Assembly (NCBI GenBank): GCA_051155735.1
Contig: DAXETX010000196.1
Location: 1 to 35,549 of the forward strand
Direction of reading: 5' to 3'
DNA from: JASJCP01 sp051155735
GTDB taxonomy: Bacteria; Cyanobacteriota; Cyanobacteriia; Cyanobacteriales; Xenococcaceae
Length of the DNA stretch: 35,549 bases
How positions within the stretch are numbered: position 1 is the stretch's first letter; every line of letters starts with the position of its first letter. Of this stretch, positions 14,521-22,720 are shown piece by piece. The notes under the pieces are model-generated. The model had not been told where the DNA came from and did not search any database. It worked only from the letters and a program-made list of their open reading frames with translations. The translations under genes were made by a program, and so were the position numbers.

Positions 14521-15257
14521 TTCTTGTTCGCCGTCGCTTGAGTAGAGGAAGTGCTAAACTTCCCAGTGCTTTCAATAGCTGCCATCGTCTCGCTCAGAAA
14601 TGTTTTAACTCTCTGACGAGACAACAGGGGTAACTCCGCCATCACCTGAGAAAAAGGCTGCTTTTTACGGTCGATAAACTCGATATCGGTACGACGCAAC
14701 CCTGGAAAATTAATTTCTTGAAACTGATGCTTGGACTTTAATCCAGACAAGCGATCGCCCGAATCAATTTCCGACCAATCTAGCCTTAGACCTTTATTAC
14801 GAACTAAGATATGAGGTAATTTTCCTTTGTATGTCTGCAATGAATCTTTCAGTAATTCTAAAGAGATATCGCTGCCATTGGAAAGAAAAAACTTGCAAAA
14901 GCTAACACCGCTTTCTTTGATAAAACTCTCTGATAATAGGTCATTGCCTTCAATCCAGAACTTAACTTGTTGGTGAACTTTAGCTGGAAGATTGACAATG
15001 ACGTTTTCTTTCATTGCCAGTTCGATTAACTTATCGACATCACCTGCTGATTGGGAATACATCACTGTCGCCTCATCAGAAGCAGTAAACTGAATGTCCT
15101 TGATGCCTTGATAGATTTGAGCGACATCGGGTTTAGGATCGGTATCGATCAATTTATAGGTAATCTTTTTTTGTTCTAGGAAGTGAAGCAGGCAGCGACA
15201 AAAAAGGCTTTTGCCCATGCTCCCCTTTTCGCTATCGATAAAAAATATAGTTGCCAT
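14517..15257 (-). CDS. ParA/Mrp-like P-loop ATPase
   Basis: A 246-residue protein starting with a deviant Walker A box: FFIDSEKGSMGKSLFC, with the signature Lys11 and the P-loop Lys16. LIDTDPKPDVA gives the Walker A' aspartate. This matches the SIMIBI (ParA, MinD, mobilisation-type) ATPases, of which plasmids often carry a short version near transfer genes. The C-terminal half (LPHILVRNKGLRLDWSEIDS, LPLLSRQRVKTFLSETM) is family-like with a charged end. It is first in the five-gene minus-strand operon and overlaps the membrane protein gene by four bases. A role in positioning or loading the transfer apparatus is more likely here than partition, because a separate actin-like partition pair lies at 20225-22259. 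Confidence 0.7.
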   Translation of the reverse strand: MATIFFIDSEKGSMGKSLFCRCLLHFLEQKKITYKLIDTDPKPDVAQIYQGIKDIQFTASDEATVMYSQSAGDVDKLIELAMKENVIVNLPAKVHQQVKFWIEGNDLLSESFIKESGVSFCKFFLSNGSDISLELLKDSLQTYKGKLPHILVRNKGLRLDWSEIDSGDRLSGLKSKHQFQEINFPGLRRTDIEFIDRKKQPFSQVMAELPLLSRQRVKTFLSETMAAIESTGKFSTSSTQATANKK

Positions 15258-15358
15258 AGTGTTGACCTGAATAAAATTGATTGAATTGAGATTGAATTTT
15301 GAAGAGCCTGTCGGCTCAATGTGTGTGAAAAATTCCTAAATTAATGGAGATTCAATTC

Positions 15359-15706
15359 ATGGCTAAACGCACATCTCAATCTTTGATGCAGAAAATTTTT
15401 GCCGATGCTGAAGAACGCAGACATAAAGCTATTTACTATGTTGCCAAGGAAGTATCTGGTCGAGCTTTATCTAGAGTCCATAAGGAAAAAGGTAAAAAGT
15501 TCAACTGGGAAGCCTTTGGCAAAAAGTTCGAGCAAAGCTACGGTAAACATTCTGCTGACGAGTTATTGAACGAAATTCTGGAAAATGTCTATTGGCTTAC
15601 TAGCGAAGCTGAAGTTATGGAGCTTTACTTTCGCTATATGCGTGACATTGACAAAGCTACTAGCAAGCAGAAAGAATCTGAAAGTGATGACTTAGATTTT
15701 AGCTAG
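15359..15706 (+). CDS. Small cytosolic protein, unknown family
   Basis: A 115-residue protein. The frame opens at ATG 15344, but GGAG at 15346-15349 stands nine bases before ATG 15359, so the second start is preferred. It is mostly helical and basic up to residue ~60 (RRHKAIYYVAKEVSGRALSR, KGKKFNWEAFGKKFEQSYGK), then acidic, ending in a Ser/Asp tail (KESESDDLDFS). The FNWEAFGKKF stretch recalls FSWDTWNKIF in the acidic-tail protein at 8508-9116, which also has an acidic end; the likeness is weak but may be real. It is divergent from the transfer-like operon and is closed by a clear terminator. I do not recognise the family. Confidence 0.65.
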   Translation: MAKRTSQSLMQKIFADAEERRHKAIYYVAKEVSGRALSRVHKEKGKKFNWEAFGKKFEQSYGKHSADELLNEILENVYWLTSEAEVMELYFRYMRDIDKATSKQKESESDDLDFS

Positions 15707-15735
15707 ATTCCCATAGCTGCCTAACATATTTATTT

Positions 15736-15761
15736 AAAGACCTTAACTGGTCTTTTTTTTT
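15736..15761 (+). terminator. Rho-independent terminator
   Basis: AAAGACC (15736-15742), a six-base loop, GGTCTTT (15749-15755), then a continuing T run. It lies 30 bp after the stop of the small plus-strand gene and directly abuts the stop of the convergent LuxR-type regulator. Confidence 0.85.
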
Positions 15762-16448
15762 CTATTGAGCTTCGGCAAGTAAGCCACCACATACTGCCAC
15801 TACTACAGCTTGAGTGCGATTTTTTAAGCCCAGTTTTTTCACAATTCCAGAGATATAGTTGCGTACAGTGTGAGAGCTAATACACATACTCTGTCCGATT
15901 TCTTGATAATCCTTTCCAGTAATTAGGTGCTTGAGAGCATCTAATTCTTTTGGTGCGAGAGAATCTAATCCTGTCGATGATAAGGGCATCAGCAAATTAC
16001 TCGATAATAGATAACTGGTTTTGGGATGGATGTAAATACTTCCTTCATAAGCATTCACTATAGCTAAAAGCAATTTAGAAATATCACCATCTTCCAAGTA
16101 ATAACTTGCAGAAATAGAATATACTTTTAATACAGTTTCACGCTCTATTTGTTGTCCACATACAATTAGTTTAGATTTGGGTGATTGTTCCTTCAATTGT
16201 TCGTGAAGTTTGAAATTACTATTTACTAGTATTTCTAAATCCAAAATAATTACATCTGGCTGAAACCGTTGCGCCATTCTCAAACCTGTAAACAAATCGG
16301 CACAATCATGAATAGTCAAAGAATCTTGCTGTGATAGTATTTTGCACAACCCAAATCTTTGAAAAGGATCGCGTTTGATTAACAAAACTGTAGCCTTCGG
16401 TAAATTAAAGCTGCAATTAGTGCTTTGATTAACTTCTATTTGATTCAT
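15762..16448 (-). CDS. LuxR/NarL-type response regulator with degenerate receiver
   Basis: A 228-residue two-domain protein. The N-terminal receiver (about 18-130) keeps the phosphoacceptor Asp70 in VIILDLEI, but the acidic pocket reads LLIKRDPF with one acid lost, the switch Thr/Ser position is Cys97 (LIVCG), and the invariant Lys is Glu119 (SYYLEDGD). A LuxR-type HTH follows (LAPKELDALKHLITGKDYQE, then SSHTVRNYISGIVKKLGLKN). It probably regulates transcription without ordinary phosphorelay, or by another signal. No histidine kinase is nearby. Its stop touches the terminator of the convergent gene. A 190-bp AT-rich gap lies upstream. Confidence 0.85.
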   Translation of the reverse strand: MNQIEVNQSTNCSFNLPKATVLLIKRDPFQRFGLCKILSQQDSLTIHDCADLFTGLRMAQRFQPDVIILDLEILVNSNFKLHEQLKEQSPKSKLIVCGQQIERETVLKVYSISASYYLEDGDISKLLLAIVNAYEGSIYIHPKTSYLLSSNLLMPLSSTGLDSLAPKELDALKHLITGKDYQEIGQSMCISSHTVRNYISGIVKKLGLKNRTQAVVVAVCGGLLAEAQ

Positions 16449-16641
16449 AACTTTTAAAAATTAATTATCGATTGTATTAAGCAAATAGGTTTTCTTGTTT
16501 TTAATTATTTTGTTTGCTCGGTTAATACAATCATAAACTTGGAATATATCAAGGTCTATTCCCAATATTAATAGTACAAATTGATGAGTTCTAATGATCG
16601 ATTAGTATCTATTGGGGAGCGGTGCAAAGAAAAGCCAAATA

Positions 16642-16809
16642 ATGATAAAACTACAAGCTGTAGATGAAGCGATCGAACAGCACCGAATTAAGGGTGAGTC
16701 GATCGCCATCGGCGAAAACGACAAGGTAAAAATCGTTCCCCCTGAAGAAATTACTCCTCTAGCAGAAAAGCTCAGACAGAGAGAAGCCCAAAAACAAGCT
16801 CAGTCATAA
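16642..16809 (+). CDS. Small protein, possible antitoxin-like
   Basis: A short protein of 55 residues from ATG 16642; an in-frame TTG at 16612 would add ten. The sequence (VDEAIEQHRIKGESIAIGEN, VKIVPPEEITPLAEKLRQRE) looks like a strand-plus-helices regulator, in the manner of small antitoxin or prevent-host-death-like proteins, but no family is certain. No toxin gene follows: the next gene is on the opposite strand. There is no clear ribosome-binding site. It may be an orphan. Confidence 0.4.
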   Translation: MIKLQAVDEAIEQHRIKGESIAIGENDKVKIVPPEEITPLAEKLRQREAQKQAQS

Positions 16810-16891
16810 TCACTTACTAAGGATGTACTTTTACATTTGATGTTCTTTTATATGCCTGAAATCACAAAACTTAGATAATCACTCACATAGT

Positions 16892-17551
16892 CTAGGCTAA
16901 TAGTTTATCCATTAAGATAGTTCCCTCGTGTCCATTAATATTGGCAAATACTGGAATGCCTTGATAGGTAAATTCTGGGTAAAAAATCTCGTGACGGGGT
17001 TGAAAACCCAATTTCCTAAAAATATGTTGAGAAACAGAATTAGCTGCCTCTGTCAAAGCACGGGTAAATCCCTGTTGAATTCCATTATTCAGACAGATCT
17101 GGATTAAATTTTGGGCGATTTTTTGTCTTTGATAGTCTGGAGATACTGCCAGCATATAGATATGTAGATATTCTCCCACTCGAATCTGTTTGTTTTGTTT
17201 GTATTGAATTTCCAAACTCTCTAGCAGTTCTACAATTGGCTCGAACTTAGGACTGATATTGTCGCTATTTTCTGGAGTGAGAGGAGAATCTGAGGCAAAA
17301 TCTCCAGCAATAACAGCACCTACCACCTTATTAGTCAAGCTATCTTTTGCTATTATCGTTAATCTATCTTTTTCTGCCCATTTACCCAGTAGTCTAATGT
17401 AATCGGCAAACTCGTTCAAAGATAAGTTTTGTGCGATCGCCATGGGATCGAATTGGGTAAAAGCCTTCGCGACTACATCAGCCATGGAATTGAGAGAATT
17501 CAAATCAAAAATTTCGTAGCGTAGTGTTTTTGTTTCATATAGAGTCTTCAT
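16892..17551 (-). CDS. GNAT family N-acetyltransferase
   Basis: A 219-residue acetyltransferase of the GNAT fold. Motif A is visible as YMLAVSPDYQRQKIAQNLIQ, where the usual second glycine-type position is Lys, followed by motif B (AANSVSQHIFRKLGFQPRHE). The N-terminus (LRYEIFDLNSLNSMADVVAK) is the family's first helix and strand. The frame opens at GTG 17569, but GGAGG at 17566-17562 lies about ten bases before ATG 17551, so the shorter start is chosen. That ribosome-binding site lies at the end of the upstream DUF4079 gene, implying co-transcription. It transfers acetyl from acetyl-CoA to an amine; the substrate is unknown. Confidence 0.85.
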   Translation of the reverse strand: MKTLYETKTLRYEIFDLNSLNSMADVVAKAFTQFDPMAIAQNLSLNEFADYIRLLGKWAEKDRLTIIAKDSLTNKVVGAVIAGDFASDSPLTPENSDNISPKFEPIVELLESLEIQYKQNKQIRVGEYLHIYMLAVSPDYQRQKIAQNLIQICLNNGIQQGFTRALTEAANSVSQHIFRKLGFQPRHEIFYPEFTYQGIPVFANINGHEGTILMDKLLA

Positions 17552-17558
17552 AATAAGT

Positions 17559-18041
17559 TTAACCTCCACTTATTTCATTCAACATAGTTAATACGATGTC
17601 AAAGCCTGTAACTATCTGAGAGATAGAGAAACCAATCAGTAAAACAGCCAAAATTATGTGTGTTGTTCTTGCCCACTTTTTGCCTCGTTGTAGCCAGGGA
17701 GCAAGTGAACCAGCCACGGCAGCGAGCGCAATTATCCCCAATCCTCCAATCAAATGAGGACTTACAAATAGCTGGTTATAAAGGTAATAAGTAGCAGCCA
17801 TTCCTAAAATACTTCCCAATACCCATGCCGCTAAGAGAGTAGATGCTATCTGAAAATGTTTCTGATTGTATTTTGCTTTCAACATCTCCTTTCTCTTTTC
17901 TTTCTCGGTATGGCGACTGCGCCTTATTTGTATTCCGTAATAGGCAGCATAGAAAGTTCCTACAATTACCAGAATCATTATGACTGGATGAATACCAGCC
18001 ACTAAATATTTGGTCAGTATTGGCAGATCGTTTCGCATCAT
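17559..18041 (-). CDS. DUF4079-like membrane protein
   Basis: A 160-residue integral membrane protein with four hydrophobic segments: LVAGIHPVIMILVIVGTFYA, TLLAAWVLGSILGMAATYYL, LIGGLGIIALAAVAGSLAPW and HIILAVLLIGFSISQIVTGF. A basic loop lies between the first two. His17 in the first segment and His145-type positions near the last recall the heme-binding layout of cytochrome b561-like four-helix proteins, to which DUF4079 is likened; heme binding is inference. It is found mainly in cyanobacteria. The gene lies 30 bp after the small exported protein gene and immediately before the GNAT gene, in one minus-strand run. Confidence 0.7.
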   Translation of the reverse strand: MMRNDLPILTKYLVAGIHPVIMILVIVGTFYAAYYGIQIRRSRHTEKEKRKEMLKAKYNQKHFQIASTLLAAWVLGSILGMAATYYLYNQLFVSPHLIGGLGIIALAAVAGSLAPWLQRGKKWARTTHIILAVLLIGFSISQIVTGFDIVLTMLNEISGG

Positions 18042-18071
18042 GAGAATAACTTACAGAAATTAATAGATTTA

Positions 18072-18419
18072 CTAACGAACACGATTGAGAACTTTTAATT
18101 GTCTATCTACAGCTTTCACCAAAGAGCGATCGTTTAAGGAGTTAGGAGAAATACGATTAGCTTGTACTCCAGCCCGAATGATATCAAAAGCGGTGACTCG
18201 ACCCAGATTATAGGCAGTCCTTAAAGATAAATAACTAGGTATACCTTTCTCTTGAAAATATCCGCGATGGGCGAGATAAACGAGATTGACGGGTGTGGTT
18301 TGAGAAGTTTCCGTCGCTAGATTTGGTCTTGCTAGTGTTTGAGCATTTGCAATCGGTATGCTACCAATAGTTAAAATCGATAGACAGATGAGCATTAGAG
18401 ATTTTCTATTTTGAGACAT
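18072..18419 (-). CDS. Small exported protein
   Basis: A 115-residue protein with a good signal peptide (LMLICLSILTIGSIPIANAQ, cleavage after NAQ). The mature part is a single small domain with VNLVYLAHRGYFQEKGIPSY, LRTAYNLGRVTAFDIIRAGV and LVKAVDRQLKVLNRVR, a pattern I recognise from short periplasmic cyanobacterial proteins but cannot assign. It is the first gene of the three-gene run with the DUF4079 and GNAT genes. Confidence 0.65.
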   Translation of the reverse strand: MSQNRKSLMLICLSILTIGSIPIANAQTLARPNLATETSQTTPVNLVYLAHRGYFQEKGIPSYLSLRTAYNLGRVTAFDIIRAGVQANRISPNSLNDRSLVKAVDRQLKVLNRVR

Positions 18420-18568
18420 AATAGCTCCATACGCGAATTTTGGTCGCGCACCTATAGTTGTATGCTTGATTTTGCTTTAGTCGTGGAGTGGGCAAATATA
18501 ATTTGTTGAAAAGAGAACAAAAGCTACAGCAACTCGGAATTGCTAAGTCAAGCTATAAATAGCTATTG

Positions 18569-18769
18569 TTATGCTTTGATATCTGAACAACGATCTTGTC
18601 TACAAGCATCTTCTAAAAAAAGAATGCAACCAATAGTAAATGCTAAAGAAGCCAAAATCGAAAAAACAGAATGGATAGATAGGGATTTACCGATTTCAAT
18701 CGCAGCATCTAAAGTAAATACAGTACTACCCATCAGAAATAACCAGTTAGCAATCATAGTAGAATTCAT
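18569..18769 (-). CDS. Small two-helix membrane protein (YrhK-like)
   Basis: A 66-residue protein with two hydrophobic segments: MIANWLFLMGSTVFTLDAAI and HSVFSILASLAFTIGCILFL. The pairing NWLFLMGS with a second similar helix recalls YrhK-like membrane proteins. A strong ribosome-binding site, GAGGTGAG on the minus strand at 18780-18773, stands directly before the ATG, which supports a real gene despite its size. It lies about 180 bp downstream of the AraC-type regulator on the same strand. A larger reading frame on the opposite strand is a shadow. Confidence 0.6.
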   Translation of the reverse strand: MNSTMIANWLFLMGSTVFTLDAAIEIGKSLSIHSVFSILASLAFTIGCILFLEDACRQDRCSDIKA

Positions 18770-18951
18770 GCTCTCACCTCATTACTTAAAGAATTGAGAC
18801 ATAAAAGCTAAGAAGATGCGATCGCTCATTAAAGCTGTAATTATTGTTTGAAAGCCTTACTAAACGGTAATTTACATCTTTTGCCTTTGTTTTTAGTATG
18901 AAGAAAGATTCTGTTTATTTCTTGCAAGTTCTTCTGTTTTCTAGCACGTTC

Positions 18952-19893
18952 TTATTTTTGTTTTTGAAAAACCTTGGGGGTTACACCAACTAATCGTTTA
19001 AAGTGGCGGTTGAAATGACTTTGATGGGCAAAACCAAGACTGTAGGCAAGATCGGCAATAGTAAGTTTTCCTTCAAGTAATAACTGCTTGGCACGTTCTA
19101 TCCTACGTCGAATTACATACTGATGGGGAGCATAACCTGTAGACTCTTTGAATAAACTAGCAAAGTAACTCGGACTTATATTAGCAATCGCAGCTAGCTC
19201 AGCTAAGGTAAAGTTGCGATCGATCTGGTCGTTAATATATTCAATAACCTGCCGTAACTTGTACTTTGGCAAACCGTCTGTATTCTCTAAAATAGAAGTT
19301 TTTTGCGTAACATAATGACGCAATAAGTGAGCAACTAAAGTATTTGTGAGAGAGTCGCTGTAGAGTTTTCCGCCTATTCCCTTTGATTCGACTTCGGTTT
19401 TGAGTGCTAATGCAATACCTAGAATAAGCGGATCGGCTTTTTGAAAGCATGGTACGAGTTCGATGCTATTTGATTCTGTCAAAGGGAGAAAATGAGCTAA
19501 TTCTTCTGGTTCGAGACTGAGACGAATGTAGCTATGTTCTCGATCCCAGCTAGCTTGATGGGGAATGTTGGCGGGTATAATAACGATTTCGCCTTCATGA
19601 ATCTGGCTTTTCTCAAAACGCCCATCAAACCTCTGTTCTAGGCTCATATTTAGAGGCAATTGAGGATGAATGAGAATTAAATGTTGTTTGGAGACTTTTT
19701 CAGGGATGGAGTAGGGAGGAAGATGGTAATATCCTAAGTGAATGCCATCCCAACCTAGCTCGTTACTGGAAAGAAGAGAAGTACAGGGGTAAATCTGCAA
19801 CATATCATCTTCTTTTGACGAATCTATGATTAGAGATTTAGAAGCTGGCATTGCTTTGGCTCCAGTTACAAGTGCAATCTTTTTTACACCCAT
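18952..19893 (-). CDS. AraC family transcriptional regulator
   Basis: A 313-residue regulator. The N-terminal ~200 residues form a cupin-like sensor (HLGYYHLPPYSIPEKVSKQH, EGEIVIIPANIPHQASWD). The C-terminal ~100 carry two HTHs: RNFTLAELAAIANISPSYFA and KLTIADLAYSLGFAHQSHFN, with the family ending FKRLVGVTPKVFQ. This layout is common among cyanobacterial AraC regulators. Downstream on the same strand are the small membrane protein, the exported protein, DUF4079 and GNAT genes, which are reasonable targets, though separated by intergenic gaps of about 150-180 bp. ATG 19893 is chosen; no better start is evident. Confidence 0.88.
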   Translation of the reverse strand: MGVKKIALVTGAKAMPASKSLIIDSSKEDDMLQIYPCTSLLSSNELGWDGIHLGYYHLPPYSIPEKVSKQHLILIHPQLPLNMSLEQRFDGRFEKSQIHEGEIVIIPANIPHQASWDREHSYIRLSLEPEELAHFLPLTESNSIELVPCFQKADPLILGIALALKTEVESKGIGGKLYSDSLTNTLVAHLLRHYVTQKTSILENTDGLPKYKLRQVIEYINDQIDRNFTLAELAAIANISPSYFASLFKESTGYAPHQYVIRRRIERAKQLLLEGKLTIADLAYSLGFAHQSHFNRHFKRLVGVTPKVFQKQK

Positions 19894-19954
19894 AACTTAT
19901 TTTCCGATGCATGAGATTCAATAAAATATAATATATCCTTATATCTCATACTAG

Positions 19955-20158
19955 CTAATTTTTGGTTTCAAGGTCATAAAGCAAGAATAACGAGTAGGAG
20001 AGAAAGGAACAACATTTAACCAAACCATCAAAGAGACAAAAATTCAGCGCAGCAGCCATCAAGATATGTTGTAAACGAGTTTTATCCAAACCAATATACC
20101 GAGATTGGCGCAAAGCTGACTGTCTAACTCCTTTGAATATAGTAACTTCAATTCCCAC
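19955..20158 (-). pseudogene. Transposase C-terminal remnant
   Basis: A 67-residue frame whose middle reads RQSRYIGLDKTRLQHILMAA followed by ALNFCLFDGLV. This is the C-terminal end of an IS1182/IS4-type DDE transposase, where SRYIGLAKTHLQH is a familiar stretch before the last helix. No catalytic DDE region, terminal inverted repeat or target duplication is visible, so it is a fragment. It sits between the AraC gene and the actin-like gene and marks an old insertion or rearrangement boundary. Confidence 0.65.
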
Positions 20159-20224
20159 TTCTTGATTATAAGTTTTCAGAAATTCAGTAGTGTTTTGATT
20201 TTTGCGGCGATGGTGAAGGGCAAC

Positions 20225-21517
20225 TTATTCTGGTTTCGTGTGTATGGTTAGCCCTTTTGGTTCGGTGCTTTCTTCGCCTTTCGTCTCTATGCTTGAGAAA
20301 CCCCCAGGCGAACCGTGTTCGGTTGCTTTTTTTGGAGTATACCTGGCAAAGTCTCTAAATAAACCCCAGGCATCGGCGAATCTCAATGGTAGTTGCTGCT
20401 GTTCAAATCTTTCTAATCCAGCTTCACTCAGATTCAATTCAGATTGAAGCTCTCGCTCCATCTTCTCTGTCGAGCTAACTTCTACATCTGAATATTTACC
20501 TAATAAATAGTCGCTTAATTCCTGTCTAAAGAACCCCGACGTACCGCCAGTGTAAATTAATTCATTTAGATGTCTTTGAGTTGGAAGAACTTCATTGAGC
20601 CAAGCTTCAATCAATTGCCAATACTCTTTTCTCGAATTGGCGATCGCCGTTTTAATACTCTTTTTCTCCGCTTCTGCCCTTTGCTTATCCCTAGACTTGA
20701 CCAACTCTTCTACCAAGAGAGTAGTCACGGTTCTTTCTTCTCCCAATGCAGTTTGATGATTGATAAAGTTTTCAGAGCAAGTGTAGATAGCAGACTGAAT
20801 GTTTTCCCTACTCAAGCCCGATGTTTGTTTGATTATGCGATCGCTAAAGTTGTAAAATCCTAGATTAGTGGTTTCACTGCGATCGACACTCAGCGTACCA
20901 TCTTTAAATAGAAGTAGACTGGTATTGCGGTAACCAAACATCAATACTGCTAATGTTTGAGATTGAACGCTATCTCTTGGCTTGTTCTTAAACAGGTGGG
21001 ATGCGATGCCCAGCCCCTCTGGTGAGAATCGATATTTCTGCAAATCTACTTGATAAGTTTCTCCCTGAAACTCAAACTCTTGTACCTCGCTTCTCAACTC
21101 TTTTTCCATTACTGGGCTATTGCTTATTTCTCCATAGGGCAGTAGTACAGCTAAGTCTAATTTGAGAGTCTTAGATAGCTTTTCTTTGAGAGCGATCGCA
21201 CCAACTATCGCTAAAATTTTCGGGACTATGGATTCGTATTTCAGCGACCTAATACTGGTTGAAGCTCGATATTCCCGTGCTAGCCTGCCTACCAGATAAC
21301 AAGAATGCTCGTCGGTTTGCAGCCATGCATTATCTTCAGGCTTACCAAATTCACTACTTTTATTAAAGTTAGTAACTAGACCCCCGTCGAGCTTGAGTAT
21401 CTCTGAACTCATAGTCAGATGTTTGAGTTGACCTTTTCTTCCCACTCGATACAGTACCTTACTCAAACTCGTACCAGGATCGCAAATTAAGGTTAATTTG
21501 GATGTTCGTATATTCAT
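20225..21517 (-). CDS. Actin-like plasmid segregation protein (ParM/StbA type)
   Basis: A 430-residue actin-like ATPase. The phosphate-1 loop is ICDPGTSLSKVLY (Asp13, Gly15, Ser17), the phosphate-2 region is LAVLMFGYRNTSLLLF, and the adenosine motif is IYTGGTSGFF. These are the diagnostic ASKHA motifs of plasmid ParM-like filaments, which push or pull plasmid copies apart by ATP-driven polymerisation. The final ~40 residues are a low-complexity Lys/Glu/Pro tail. The upstream gene (21579-22259) is the likely DNA-binding adaptor, and the palindromes in 22260-22778 are candidate centromere sites. Length is slightly above the ~320-residue ParM of R1 and typical of the larger cyanobacterial forms. 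Confidence 0.78.
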   Translation of the reverse strand: MNIRTSKLTLICDPGTSLSKVLYRVGRKGQLKHLTMSSEILKLDGGLVTNFNKSSEFGKPEDNAWLQTDEHSCYLVGRLAREYRASTSIRSLKYESIVPKILAIVGAIALKEKLSKTLKLDLAVLLPYGEISNSPVMEKELRSEVQEFEFQGETYQVDLQKYRFSPEGLGIASHLFKNKPRDSVQSQTLAVLMFGYRNTSLLLFKDGTLSVDRSETTNLGFYNFSDRIIKQTSGLSRENIQSAIYTCSENFINHQTALGEERTVTTLLVEELVKSRDKQRAEAEKKSIKTAIANSRKEYWQLIEAWLNEVLPTQRHLNELIYTGGTSGFFRQELSDYLLGKYSDVEVSSTEKMERELQSELNLSEAGLERFEQQQLPLRFADAWGLFRDFARYTPKKATEHGSPGGFSSIETKGEESTEPKGLTIHTKPE

Positions 21518-21578
21518 GTTTGTCTGCTTAATAAATTTTGGTTAACTATTTGCCAAAGAATTACAGTATGAGGACTTT

Positions 21579-22259
21579 CTAACCTTTGACCTCTTCTTCT
21601 CCAGAGTCTCGACCGCTACCACCTTTTAATTGAGGAGCCAAATCTCCCAGAAGTTGTCGGTCGATTATGTCTTCTTGCTTAGTGGTATATTTATTCCACA
21701 AATCCCATTGCGCTTCGGTCCAATCTTCATCGTCAATTGGCTGTATTTCAACTAATTTATCTTTTGCCGACCAAACCGAAGAGGAACTATCGACTATCTC
21801 AATCAGCATTTGCTCGAACTCTTCTAATTCTTTGGCTCTTGCTGCTAGTTCTTGAGGTGCTAGTTTTCCTGTCTCTGCCATGGCTGCCTCCGAAGATAAA
21901 GTATTTGTATTTAATGGAGGATCGGTTGTCAGAGGCAGATCGCGCTCAATTTGAGGTAGAGAATAAACCTTTGGATAAGTAGGTGTAGGTTCATTTAATC
22001 CCCAGAGTTCTCTAATCACTCTCGCCCATGTCTCACATTTAATTGCACACTCAATTGCAATAGCTCGATTCGATGGCTCGTTAGTTTCTAGTACTAATGG
22101 TAGGAATCGTGCAAATAGCATTTCAATAGCTATCCCTTTATTATTTTGATGCAATGGTGTTTGCTTAACATAATCGATCACTTTACCTAAGTAAGTGTCG
22201 CACCGTGCATCTAATACACCTATACCTTTGATAGTTAATGTAGTTCTTTTTTTTGCCAT
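21579..22259 (-). CDS. Probable ParR-like partner of the actin-like protein
   Basis: A 226-residue protein upstream of, and co-directional with, the actin-like gene (61-bp gap). The N-terminal ~90 residues (KRTTLTIKGIGVLDARCDTY, AIEMLFARFLPLVL) look like a small DNA-binding module. The middle is a Pro/Thr-rich linker, and the C-terminal half is acidic and helical (LEEFEQMLIEIVDSSSSVWS, WTEAQWDLWNKYTTKQEDII). A DNA-binding head and an acidic tail that contacts the filament is the ParR plan, so partition adaptor is the best guess from context, not from a recognised family match. The 22366-22390 palindrome lies about 107 bp before its start. Confidence 0.5.
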   Translation of the reverse strand: MAKKRTTLTIKGIGVLDARCDTYLGKVIDYVKQTPLHQNNKGIAIEMLFARFLPLVLETNEPSNRAIAIECAIKCETWARVIRELWGLNEPTPTYPKVYSLPQIERDLPLTTDPPLNTNTLSSEAAMAETGKLAPQELAARAKELEEFEQMLIEIVDSSSSVWSAKDKLVEIQPIDDEDWTEAQWDLWNKYTTKQEDIIDRQLLGDLAPQLKGGSGRDSGEEEVKG

Positions 22260-22365
22260 GTTAATTATTCAGTATTTATGAGCAGAGAGAAATACAATCT
22301 CTGCTCAATTAAAATTGTTTACTTATAAAAATAGGCTTTATACAAACTTTAAAAACTTACTTATT

Positions 22366-22390
22366 TTTACACTTAAGACACAAGTGTAAA
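22366..22390. promoter_or_regulatory. Inverted repeat upstream of partition operon
   Basis: TTTACACTT (22366-22374), seven bases, AAGTGTAAA (22382-22390): perfect 9-bp arms. It stands about 107 bp upstream of the ParR-like start, a position expected for a centromere or operator bound by that protein. Only one copy was found, while ParR sites are normally iterated. Confidence 0.5.
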
Positions 22391-22651
22391 CTCTAGTTTA
22401 TTACTGGTAAATATTAGCCTGTTTCCAGTATTTATACTAACTACTACTAGAAAATTTTGTCTATTACCAAAAATGACTATACAAAATCACTAAATAAATG
22501 ATCGATCTGTCATGTAAAACCCTGTTTAAAATATGATAATTTACAGTTGGTTACTAAAAATTTCTATTAAAAATATCGATAAATTTGAACAGTAAAGTTA
22601 TTAATTATCATAAAATATGCTTAGGCAAGCAGTGTCTTAGTACGTACTTTT

Positions 22652-22672
22652 AATAGTTAAGTATTAACTATT
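22652..22672. promoter_or_regulatory. Inverted repeat near mobilisation genes
   Basis: AATAGTTAA (22652-22660), GTA, TTAACTATT (22664-22672): perfect 9-bp arms with a three-base centre. The 10-bp palindrome AGTACGTACT lies four bases before it. Both sit between the partition and mobilisation genes and could bind the MobC-like accessory protein. Confidence 0.5.
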
Positions 22673-22689
22673 TTTAGCAACGACTCTGC

Positions 22690-22720
22690 TTGTTAGGGGC
22701 GTGACCCTAAAACCCCCAAC
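22690..22720 (+). other. Candidate origin of transfer (oriT)
   Basis: TTAGGG (22693-22698), GCGTGA, CCCTAA (22705-22710) makes a short hairpin, followed at once by AACCCCCAAC (22710-22719). It is the only GC-rich patch in the intergenic region and lies about 60-85 bp upstream of the MobC-like gene, where oriT usually sits. A hairpin beside a C-rich single-strand-prone tract is the usual oriT plan; the nic base cannot be assigned. Confidence 0.5.

Noticed and set aside
18540..18797. 85-codon plus-strand frame
   Set aside because: The opposite-strand 66-residue membrane protein has a strong ribosome-binding site and two clean hydrophobic helices; this frame has neither.
19894..20224. Intact insertion sequence around the transposase fragment
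   Set aside because: No terminal inverted repeats, target duplication or catalytic region were found; only the C-terminal fragment is present.
20238..20863. Plus-strand frames opposite the actin-like gene
   Set aside because: They are shadows of a gene with diagnostic ATPase motifs on the minus strand.
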